From: Thalassovita mediterranea
Lineage (GTDB): Bacteria; Pseudomonadota; Alphaproteobacteria; Caulobacterales; Hyphomonadaceae
Direction: 5' to 3'
Length of the DNA stretch: 64,000 nt
NCBI GenBank assembly: GCA_019448215.1
Contig: CP080408.1
Span: 2,356,001 to 2,420,000 of the forward strand
Shown: piece after piece, positions 57,567 to 64,000 of the stretch
Position numbering within the stretch: the stretch's first letter is position 1
Layout: each line of letters starts with the position of its first letter
Position numbers and translations under genes: made by a program
The notes under the pieces: generated by a model
What the model saw: only the letters and a program-made list of their open reading frames with translations
What the model was told of the DNA's origin: nothing
Database searches by the model: none

Positions 57567-58459
57567 GATTTTCGACATTTGCGGTAAGCACGCTGGTTCT
57601 TGCAGGCATGGCGGGCGCAACCGCATGTGCGCAAAGCGCGTCCGAGGCTCCTGAACCGCCCGTCTTCACGATGGATGATGTCGAGGCGTCGCCAGATGCC
57701 TGGCGGCAGGCAGAACCCGAGAACCTTCTGGTCATGGAGACCACCAAGGGTCGCATCATTATCGAGATGCTGCCGCAAGTGGCGCCAGCCCATGCCGAAC
57801 AGTTCCGCACCATTTCCAGCGAGGGCAAGTGGGATGGCACCGTCTTTCACCGGGTGATCGACGACTTCATGGCGCAAGGCGGCGATATCCGGGCGATGAA
57901 TGGCGAAGGCTCCGGCCTGCCTGACCTCAAGGGTGAGTTCACCTTCCGCGCCAATCCAGGCGAGATGCCCCTGAACGTTATCGGCCCGATGGATTCAGCG
58001 ACGCAGGGCCTTTACATGGGCTTCCCGATGGGGACGCAGGCGCAGTTCCTGGCTGAACTGACCGGTGATGCTGCCGTTGAGCGCTGGATCCTTCATTGTC
58101 CGGGCGTTGTATCGACCGCGCGTACGACTGACCCGAATTCCGCGAACAGCCAGTTTTTCCTGATGCGTCATCAGGCGGACCACCTTGATAAGCAGTATAC
58201 AGCTTGGGGACGCGTCGTTGACGGTTTCGATGTGGTGCGATCGATCAAGAAGGGGCCCGAGCCGAACGGCACGCCCATCACAAATCCGGATATCCTGCAG
58301 CGCGCCTATATGATGAGCGACCTGCCGGCGGGCGAGCAGCTCGATGTCTGGGTTCAGCGCTCTGACACGCCTGAGTGGACAGAACGCCTTGCCGAAGCAG
58401 ACCAGACCGACACGGACATATGTGACGTGATGCGCGTACCAGCGGTCGTCGCAGAATAG
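57563..58459 (+). CDS. Exported cyclophilin-type peptidylprolyl isomerase
   Basis: A 298-residue periplasmic isomerase. It begins with a signal-like stretch (STLVLAGMAGATACAQSASE) and has the cyclophilin motif FHRVIDDFMAQGGD and NSQFFLM. The start is GTG 57563, overlapping the coaD stop. Longer than a minimal cyclophilin: an extra C-terminal 60 residues (ILQRAYMMSDLPAGEQLDVW) have no known role. It lies in the coaD-queA cluster and is likely cotranscribed. Confidence 0.9.
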   Translation: MRFSTFAVSTLVLAGMAGATACAQSASEAPEPPVFTMDDVEASPDAWRQAEPENLLVMETTKGRIIIEMLPQVAPAHAEQFRTISSEGKWDGTVFHRVIDDFMAQGGDIRAMNGEGSGLPDLKGEFTFRANPGEMPLNVIGPMDSATQGLYMGFPMGTQAQFLAELTGDAAVERWILHCPGVVSTARTTDPNSANSQFFLMRHQADHLDKQYTAWGRVVDGFDVVRSIKKGPEPNGTPITNPDILQRAYMMSDLPAGEQLDVWVQRSDTPEWTERLAEADQTDTDICDVMRVPAVVAE

Positions 58460-58468
58460 GAGGGCAGG

Positions 58469-59521
58469 GTGGACCTATCCGCCTTTGCTTTCGAGCTTCC
58501 AGAAGAGTTGATCGCCCTGCGGCCCGTCGAGCCGCAGGATGCTGCGCGGCTGCTTGTGGTGCACGGTGATGGCCGGCTGGAAGATGCAGGCGTGCGCGAC
58601 CTGCCGCGCTATCTGTCTGCTGGCGATACGCTGGTTTTCAACGACACACGCGTCATCCCTGCCGCGTTGAAGGGCGTACGCCCAGCGCGAGATGAGACAG
58701 GCGCGGACGTCAATGTCGATGCCAATCTGGTCGAACGAGTAAGCCCGGATACATGGCGGGCGCTCGCCAGGCCGGGCAAGCGGCTGAGGCCGGGCGATAC
58801 AATCCTGTTTGGTGAGGATTTCGAGGCGACCATCAGCGAAAAGGGTGGCGGTGCGGACCTGCTGCTGGTCTTCAACAGGGCGGGGGCCGCACTCGATGAG
58901 GCACTGGACGCGTTCGGGGCGATGCCGCTGCCGCCCTATATCGCGCGTCGCCGGGCGGCCGATGACAAAGACCGAGAGACTTATCAGACAAGCTTTGCTG
59001 GCGACGAGGCGCAATCGGTGGCCGCGCCGACCGCTGGCCTGCATTTCACGCCGCGCCTTCGTGAGGAAATTGCGGCTGCAGGTATCGCGAGCGAGTGGGT
59101 GCGCCTCCATGTCGGTCTGGGGACGTTCTCCCCCTTGCAGGAGAGCCAGCTGGAGAGCGGGCGCCTGCATGAAGAATGGCGGCGGGTGAGCCCTGAAGTG
59201 GCCGAGAAGCTGAATGCGGTGCGCGCCAATGGCGGGCGGGTCGTTCCCGTCGGCACCACGGCGCTGCGGACACTGGAAAGCTCCGTCGAGGGCGGAAAAA
59301 TCGTGCCCACGCTGGGGCCGACCGATATCTTTTTGAGGCCTGGCGACAGACTACAGGCGACCGATGCGCTGGTGACCAACTTCCACCTGCCTGAAAGCTC
59401 GCTCTTCATGCTGGTCTGCGCGCTGATGGGCACAGACATCATGCAGGCTGCTTACGCGCATGCCATCAAGGAAGGCTATCGCTTCTACTCCTATGGCGAT
59501 GCGTGCTTGCTGCTTCCCTGA
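58469..59521 (+). CDS. queA: S-adenosylmethionine:tRNA ribosyltransferase-isomerase
   Basis: QueA adds the epoxycyclopentane of queuosine from SAM to preQ1-tRNA. The 350-residue product has LIALRPVEPQDAARLL, DTLVFNDTRVIPAALKG, GAMPLPPYIAR, SVAAPTAGLHFTPRL, HVGLGTFSPLQ and TNFHLPESSLFMLVCAL. GTG 58469 is used, behind GGAGGGCAGG. It precedes tgt, which makes its substrate, as usual. Both genes imply queuosine in tRNA Asp, Asn, His and Tyr. Confidence 0.97.
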   Translation: MDLSAFAFELPEELIALRPVEPQDAARLLVVHGDGRLEDAGVRDLPRYLSAGDTLVFNDTRVIPAALKGVRPARDETGADVNVDANLVERVSPDTWRALARPGKRLRPGDTILFGEDFEATISEKGGGADLLLVFNRAGAALDEALDAFGAMPLPPYIARRRAADDKDRETYQTSFAGDEAQSVAAPTAGLHFTPRLREEIAAAGIASEWVRLHVGLGTFSPLQESQLESGRLHEEWRRVSPEVAEKLNAVRANGGRVVPVGTTALRTLESSVEGGKIVPTLGPTDIFLRPGDRLQATDALVTNFHLPESSLFMLVCALMGTDIMQAAYAHAIKEGYRFYSYGDACLLLP

Positions 59522-59566
59522 CGGCTCGGGCTTGCCTTGTGAGCGATAATCGCTAGAGCCGCGCCC

Positions 59567-60712
59567 ATGGCGACATTTCCGTTTGAGATAAAGGCCCGTG
59601 AGGGCAAGGCGCGTACAGGTGTCCTGAAGACCCCGCGCGGCGACATCCGTACACCAGCATTCATGCCCGTCGGGACGGCAGCGACCGTCAAGGCGCTGTA
59701 TATGGACCAGGTCGAACAGGCCGGCGCCGATATCATTCTGGGCAATACCTATCATCTGATGCTGCGTCCGGGCGCAGAACGCGTGAAGCGGCTTGGCGGC
59801 CTTCACGCCTTCTCTGGCTGGAAAGGCCCTATGTTGACCGATAGCGGTGGCTTTCAAGTCTGGTCGCTTTCCCAGCTTCGCAAGATGGACGCCGACGGGG
59901 TAACCTTCAGGAGCCATATTGATGGGTCCGAGCACCGCCTGACGCCCGCGCGCAGCATCGAGATCCAGGCCGACCTTCTCGGCGCCGACATTTCCATGCA
60001 ACTTGATGAATGCACCGATTTTCCGTGTACGCATGAAGAGGCTGAGCGCTCTCTCGACCTGTCGCTCGATTGGGGCGCGCGTAGCCTTGAAGCCTTCGGG
60101 GAGCGGGACAGCCAGACGCTGTTCGGCATCGTCCAGGGCTCAAACTTCCCTGACCTTCGAGAGAAATCGGCCAAGGGTGTCGTGGCTCAGGGGTTTGGCG
60201 GCATCGCGCTGGGCGGGCTCGCCGTAGGGGAGGGCCACGACCAGATGTGCGCGACCATAGATATGACGGTCCCATATCTTCCCGAAGAAAAACCGCGCTA
60301 TGTAATGGGCGTCGGCAAACCGATCGACCTTGTCGAGAGCGTCGCGCGCGGCATCGACATGTTCGATTGCGTCCTGCCGACCCGCGCTGGCCGGCACGGG
60401 CAGGCATGGACGTGGGACGGGCCGATCAACCTCAAGAATGCACGATTTGCTGAAGATACCTCGCCAATTGATGAGGCTGTGCCGTCGCCAGCAAGTCAGG
60501 ACTATTCAAAGGCTTACCTGCATCACCTGATAAAGTCCGGCGAATACCTCGGCTCGATGATCCTGTCTTGGCACAACACCGCTTTCTTCCAGGCGCTGAT
60601 GGCGGAAATCCGTCTTGCCATTGAAGAGAACCGCTTTGAGGCACTGCGCGCGGAGCTCAGTCAGCGTTGGGCGACGACGAAGTCGTCTGCTCGCTCGCCG
60701 AAGGACGCCTGA
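59567..60712 (+). CDS. tgt: tRNA-guanine transglycosylase lacking zinc cysteines
   Basis: Tgt exchanges the wobble guanine of GUN-anticodon tRNAs for preQ1. The 381-residue barrel keeps the catalytic Asp92 in LTDSGGFQV and the nucleophile Asp267 in MFDCVLPTR, plus IVQGSNFPDLREKS and GGLAVGEG. The family normally has a zinc site CxCxxC...H near the end. Here the matching positions read V305-P-S307-P-A-S310, so all three cysteines are gone, while His336 remains (LSWHNTAFF). It is otherwise intact and stands in the usual queA-tgt order. See findings. Confidence 0.95.
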   Translation: MATFPFEIKAREGKARTGVLKTPRGDIRTPAFMPVGTAATVKALYMDQVEQAGADIILGNTYHLMLRPGAERVKRLGGLHAFSGWKGPMLTDSGGFQVWSLSQLRKMDADGVTFRSHIDGSEHRLTPARSIEIQADLLGADISMQLDECTDFPCTHEEAERSLDLSLDWGARSLEAFGERDSQTLFGIVQGSNFPDLREKSAKGVVAQGFGGIALGGLAVGEGHDQMCATIDMTVPYLPEEKPRYVMGVGKPIDLVESVARGIDMFDCVLPTRAGRHGQAWTWDGPINLKNARFAEDTSPIDEAVPSPASQDYSKAYLHHLIKSGEYLGSMILSWHNTAFFQALMAEIRLAIEENRFEALRAELSQRWATTKSSARSPKDA

Positions 60713-61376
60713 GGTCGACCGGGCCCTCAGGCTCAGGCGGCGGAAGCGGCTCGGTCTTAATGGGCGGCGTGGCAGGAGATGACGCGTCAGACGCGTTGGT
60801 CTTGATAGGCCTGTCGCCGCGATAGACGACCGGTGGCTCCTTTTCTTCAGCGAAGACGGGCGCGGCAATGCCCTCACAATTCTTCGTGCGGCCAATGGCT
60901 TTCAGATAGGTCCGGCGTGCGCGGCCACGGTCAAAAGCGGCGCGCAGCTTTTTCTCATGGCTGTTTGCACCGCTGAGGCGGCGCACCCAGCCGCGATAGG
61001 GAATAAGCCCGCGCGCTTCGGAGGCTACGACGCCAAGCACGCCGTCAGAAGCGGTGTCTGCCGCAAGCTCAGACAGGGAGGCCTGCTCTTCCTCGCTAAC
61101 CTCATCCCAGTCTGGCGGCAGGACGCCGTCCAGCGTCGCGATCTCAGAGGCGATGTCGGCGCAGGACGCTGTGTGGTCGACCTTGTAGGGATTGGAAATC
61201 GCCGCGAGCACCTCTGGCACCTCGTCCTTGCGAAGGTTGAGGTCTTCCAGCGGGGAAAGGGCCGCATCAGTAAGGCCCGCACGCGTTTGTGACACGGCCT
61301 GACCGGCCGGTTTACTGGCGCATGAGGCGAGTACCAGCGATGCTGATACAAGAGCGAAAAAGGCGGCCTGTTTCAT
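60657..61376 (-). CDS. Lipoprotein with proline-rich tail
   Basis: A 239-residue protein with a lipoprotein signal (MKQAAFFALVSASLVLASCA), a helical region with two further Cys (SCADIASEI, KNCEGIAAP) and an unstructured Pro/Ser/Glu-rich C-terminus. Its stop lies 55 bp inside the end of the convergent tgt gene. No domain recognised. ATG 61376 follows a weak site. Confidence 0.72.
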   Translation of the reverse strand: MKQAAFFALVSASLVLASCASKPAGQAVSQTRAGLTDAALSPLEDLNLRKDEVPEVLAAISNPYKVDHTASCADIASEIATLDGVLPPDWDEVSEEEQASLSELAADTASDGVLGVVASEARGLIPYRGWVRRLSGANSHEKKLRAAFDRGRARRTYLKAIGRTKNCEGIAAPVFAEEKEPPVVYRGDRPIKTNASDASSPATPPIKTEPLPPPEPEGPVDLRRPSASEQTTSSSPNAD

Positions 61377-61490
61377 GCCGCAGACAAGACACCAGCAAGT
61401 CGGCAGAAAAGTGGCGCAATTTCACCTGCAATTAGGGCGTTACAGCGCGTTGACCTGCCGCCCACAGTCGACTAGTTAGCACGCTTCGGC

Positions 61491-61566
61491 GCGCCCATAG
61501 CTCAGTCGGTAGAGCAACTGACTTTTAATCAGTAGGTCACAGGTTCGAATCCTGTTGGGCGTACCA
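61491..61566 (+). tRNA. tRNA-Lys (anticodon TTT)
   Basis: A complete 76-base cloverleaf: acceptor GCGCCCA/TGGGCGT (one G-U), D-arm AGCTCAGTCGGTAGAGC, anticodon stem ACTGA/TCAGT around CTTTTAA (anticodon TTT), variable AGGTC, T-arm ACAGG-TTCGAAT-CCTGT, discriminator A and encoded CCA. Confidence 0.96.
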
Positions 61567-61638
61567 TTTTCTCTAAACAGTGCCCACGATGCCTTCGCTT
61601 GGCCGCATCTATACAGACATAGGGGCGAACGATTGTGA

Positions 61639-61662
61639 GGCGGAAACCCATCGATTTCCGCC
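61639..61662. repeat. Perfect 8 bp hairpin between tRNA-Lys and the HExxH lipoprotein gene
   Basis: GGCGGAAA and TTTCCGCC pair around CCCATCGA. No run of T follows on either strand, so it is not a typical intrinsic terminator, but it lies about 25 bp after the end of the minus-strand gene. Confidence 0.4.
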
Positions 61663-61686
61663 CCAAGCAATAGGATTGTGCTTTCT

Positions 61687-62547
61687 TCAATCTGCGGCGG
61701 CGGCCGGCTGCGTACTGACTTCGATCGGACGAAAGCTGAGACTTGATGAACCGGCATCTGTTTCTGGCAGGTCAAATGTCTTTGGATCTGGGAGAGTAAA
61801 GGTTTGCTCAGTCGCGGAGATCGTTGAGGGCGCCTCGGTTCTTGGGCGGAGGCCGATATTGAACCGTGAGGTCGCCGTGGTGCTCGACTTGATGGCAGGC
61901 GAAAGTTCTTCAGAGAAGCTCGCCAGCTTTACGTGTGAGGAAAATTCCAACTTCTGGGGAGCATCCATCACTTCAGCTTGAGGCTCGAAGGACGCTTGCA
62001 TCACCTCGGGTTCTGGAGCTGCGGCGTCCTGGTCAGCCAGTACCGCTTCCTCGCGTCGCGCCTCTGCTGCCGCAATGGCTTGCGGAGATTGGCTTGCAGG
62101 CGTGAGGTTACTTAGCTTGGATGCTGGCCTGTCTGCCGAAGCAGTCTGTGCACCGATACCGGACATGTCATCAGGTAGGTAGCTGCCGCCCTCATGGGTG
62201 CGGCTCCAGCCATTGGCGTGCGCAAGTTCATGACAGAGGAGGCGGGCGTACCAGCCAGACGTTATTGTCTGGCAGGGGTTCGGCATGGTGATCATGCGTC
62301 CATCACCGCAACCCATCGAGTTCAGCTGTGGAACACCGAAAATATGAGCGCCGCGCTGCGCACACCTGGCGCCGACGAGCATCGGCGAGACGAACTCTAC
62401 AGCGACTGTGTTGTCGCCGCGAAACTCTGCAGGAGCATTTTTTACCGGCTCTAGAGGAGCGACGGTCATACAGCCAGCTAGGAGAGATGAGACACAGAAA
62501 GTGCTCATCATGTAAAAACGAGAAACGAGTGTTCTTTTCATGTCCAT
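61687..62547 (-). CDS. Lipoprotein with an HExxHxxGxxxxH zinc-peptidase-like motif
   Basis: A 286-residue protein with a lipoprotein signal ending LLAGC. The first 150 residues hold CHELAHANGWSRTH, which has the HExxH zinc helix, Gly and a third His four residues later, as in metzincin-like peptidases, and nearby Cys that may form disulfides (ARCAQRG, GCGDGR, NPCQTI). The last 150 residues are Ser/Ala/Glu-rich and probably disordered. The start could be GTG 62550, ATG 62547 or ATG 62541. Activity untested. Confidence 0.7.
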   Translation of the reverse strand: MDMKRTLVSRFYMMSTFCVSSLLAGCMTVAPLEPVKNAPAEFRGDNTVAVEFVSPMLVGARCAQRGAHIFGVPQLNSMGCGDGRMITMPNPCQTITSGWYARLLCHELAHANGWSRTHEGGSYLPDDMSGIGAQTASADRPASKLSNLTPASQSPQAIAAAEARREEAVLADQDAAAPEPEVMQASFEPQAEVMDAPQKLEFSSHVKLASFSEELSPAIKSSTTATSRFNIGLRPRTEAPSTISATEQTFTLPDPKTFDLPETDAGSSSLSFRPIEVSTQPAAAAD

Positions 62548-62780
62548 CACCCCGACTTCTTTGAGTTGGTGATGAGATGACTACGAGGTCGGCCATAATA
62601 CTGACTTGAAGACTGCCGCTGAATTTGAGGCGATGGTGTCGTAAATCGTTAAGCTATTGGTTCAGACTGGGACGAAGGGTAAATGCGGGAAAGGAAAAAG
62701 CCAAAAAAATCAGGTGCGAGATGGGCTGCGTTCGTTAACACAAACAATTCGAAATTTTGGCTAACCTGGAAGCAAAGCAT

Positions 62781-62808
62781 GAAAAAAGGCGTGCCGAAGT
62801 GGCACGCC
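62781..62808 (-). terminator. Intrinsic terminator of the FecR-like gene
   Basis: GGCGTGCC and GGCACGCC form an 8 bp stem with a 5-base loop; on the minus strand TTTTTT follows. It lies 28 bp after the stop of the gene above. Confidence 0.85.
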
Positions 62809-62835
62809 TTGTTCAAAATCGACTTGTGGGAGTCC

Positions 62836-63357
62836 TCAGCCTGGGCTTGCAGGCGTGCCATCATCATCGTCGCCGCCAGCTGCCGCGGCTACACCAACAG
62901 CACCGAGAGCGGCCGGGATGCCGAAGACTGCAGCGCCGACGCCGCTTCCTGCGGTACCGGCTACAGCAGTACCTTCAAGAGCCGCAATCTGTGTCGACGT
63001 CATTGCAACCGGTGGAGGTGCGCTACATGAGGCAGCGGTAACCGCGAAAATCTGCGAAGCGGTGAGCGTCACAGTACATGGCGTTCCGTCGGCGGCAGTG
63101 AAATTAAGCGTCGTTGTACCGTTGCTCGTGGTCTGAACGATGTCTCCTTCGAATAGATCGTCGCCTTCTGAAAGAGAATACAAGTTACCTTGACGTTCGA
63201 CGACGACCGAACCGGTATCACCAGTCGTCGACACAACATCGCCTTCCAAATCCGGCACGGATCCAGAACCAGCTTCATCCTGCGCTACAGCGATTTGAGC
63301 GAAGGTCAGCGCTCCAACAGCGGCGGCCAGAGTTGCAATAGATTTCGTGAGGCGCAT
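62836..63357 (-). CDS. Exported FecR-like/retention-module protein
   Basis: A 173-residue protein with a signal peptide (MRLTKSIATLAAAVGALTFA) and a small beta-rich domain: VVSTTGDTGSVVVERQGNLY, then LSEGDDLFEGDIVQTTSNGT, TTLNFTAADGTPCTVTL with a Cys pair. This is the form of FecR or surface-protein retention modules. The end is an Ala/Gly-rich hydrophobic stretch (AALGAVGVAAAAGG) and DDDDGTPASPG. ATG 63357 follows AAAGGAG. It may be an outer-surface or biofilm protein; no adhesin partner is present. Confidence 0.7.
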   Translation of the reverse strand: MRLTKSIATLAAAVGALTFAQIAVAQDEAGSGSVPDLEGDVVSTTGDTGSVVVERQGNLYSLSEGDDLFEGDIVQTTSNGTTTLNFTAADGTPCTVTLTASQIFAVTAASCSAPPPVAMTSTQIAALEGTAVAGTAGSGVGAAVFGIPAALGAVGVAAAAGGDDDDGTPASPG

Positions 63358-63455
63358 GTGTGTAGCTCCTTTGTCCCAACTTCCTTTTAGCAAAGAAGCC
63401 TTAGATTGTATATATATGATCGCAAATATTCATAATTGAGTAATAAATGCCGAAT

Positions 63456-64000
63456 TCAGGTCGGAGTTGCACACATTCCGCGCACCTGAATGGTCTCAAT
63501 GGCTTGGTCTTCAAGGCGCACAGCGCTCAGAACGCCCGTTTTGTAGGCGCCGGTATCCAGCCCAATCCTGTTTGGCCGCTGCGTTATCTCGTCTTCGACA
63601 GTATGTCCGTGGACTATAACCTTGCCATGATCGGCCTCGCTGTCGAGAAACTCACGTCTGATCCAGCGCATATCCGTCGAGTTTTGTTCAGCGATTGATA
63701 GCCCAGGCCGTACGCCAGCGTGCACCAGAAGGTAGTCACCAAACTCAACACTATCGAGAAACCGGCTCATGAAGCGTATGTGGCTATTCGGGATGGCCGA
63801 GAGCAGGGCGTGTTCAAGTGCCTCTTCGCCAACTGTTTGGACATAGGCGATATCCACCCCATAGCTTTCTGCGGTTGTGTCGCCGCCATGATAGAGCCAT
63901 TCACGGAGTTGTTTACGCTCGCCTCTAAGGGCGCGAAGAAGCGCGTCTTCGTGATTTCCCATGAGGAAATGACACTTCAGATCAGGGGGCCGATAGTCGA
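63456..64000 (-). CDS. Metallophosphoesterase (5' end outside window)
   Basis: The frame stays open to the edge of the window, so the N-terminus with the first metal motif (GDIHG) is outside. What is seen includes CHFLMGNHEDALL (GNHE motif), YLLVHAGVRPG (HAG) and KVIVHGHTVED (GHT), which together ligate two metals in the serine/threonine phosphatase-like (PPP-type) family. The small size resembles bacterial PrpE/ApaH-like enzymes. No neighbour in the window clarifies the substrate. Confidence 0.92.
   Translation of the reverse strand, partial: DYRPPDLKCHFLMGNHEDALLRALRGERKQLREWLYHGGDTTAESYGVDIAYVQTVGEEALEHALLSAIPNSHIRFMSRFLDSVEFGDYLLVHAGVRPGLSIAEQNSTDMRWIRREFLDSEADHGKVIVHGHTVEDEITQRPNRIGLDTGAYKTGVLSAVRLEDQAIETIQVRGMCATPT

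Overview
The window is a 64 kb piece of chromosome from an alphaproteobacterium, most likely Caulobacterales/Hyphomonadaceae-like. That placement is inference from gene content and order, not from a marker-gene search. The evidence is the run small basic ORF / murA / DUF2948 / hisD / UPF0262, then infA-maf; an alphaproteobacterial LexA box (GTTC-N7-GTTC type) between uvrA and ssb; HWE/HisKA_2 sensor kinases; a large TonB-dependent receptor; and GC-rich, tightly packed genes with several overlapping stop codons. No rRNA, CRISPR array, transposase, integrase or intact prophage was seen. Two tRNAs are present: Thr(GGT) and Lys(TTT).

Layout. 1-6 kb: the end of a HAMP histidine kinase, glnE, then an EF-hand protein, ECF sigma factor, small membrane regulator and CpxP/Spy-like periplasmic protein that look like one signalling operon. 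6-11.5 kb (minus strand): GFA protein, amidase, a blue-light/stress type HisKA_2 kinase, deaminase, zincin, YbjN-like protein, EEP hydrolase. 11.5-16 kb (minus): methylmalonyl-CoA mutase large and small subunits with an unrelated two-helix membrane protein wedged between them. 16-21 kb: small unknown proteins, pdxJ, a carboxymuconolactone decarboxylase/SDR pair, and a HigA antitoxin whose HigB toxin seems to be reduced to a stub. 21-29 kb: ABC-F ATPase with a possible leader ORF, old-yellow-enzyme oxidoreductase, a 455 bp cassette bounded by perfect 25 bp inverted repeats and carrying one tiny membrane gene, an SDR, nitronate monooxygenase, and a peptidase M15/holin pair resembling a lysis module. 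29-35 kb (minus): S9 peptidase and a TonB-dependent receptor that starts at TTG, then tRNA-Thr.

35-45 kb: cell wall (murA), histidine (hisD), translation (infA) and maf housekeeping genes, an HWE kinase, a pilus-chaperone-like protein, a dual-specificity phosphatase and two tandem multi-helix membrane proteins. 45-54 kb: uvrA and ssb diverging around an SOS box, an amidohydrolase lipoprotein, YitT, a Kelch protein and an acyl-CoA dehydrogenase. 54-61 kb: gyrA-coaD-peptidylprolyl isomerase-queA-tgt in one direction; Tgt lacks all three zinc cysteines. 61-64 kb: lipoproteins, tRNA-Lys, an HExxH lipoprotein, a FecR-like surface protein and the end of a metallophosphoesterase.

Most of the window is ordinary core genome. 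The most unusual items are the zinc-site-less tRNA-guanine transglycosylase, the inverted-repeat cassette at 24.1-24.6 kb, the higA/higB remnant, the membrane gene between the mutase subunits, and the ABC-F leader ORF. No complete, clearly new multi-gene system was found.
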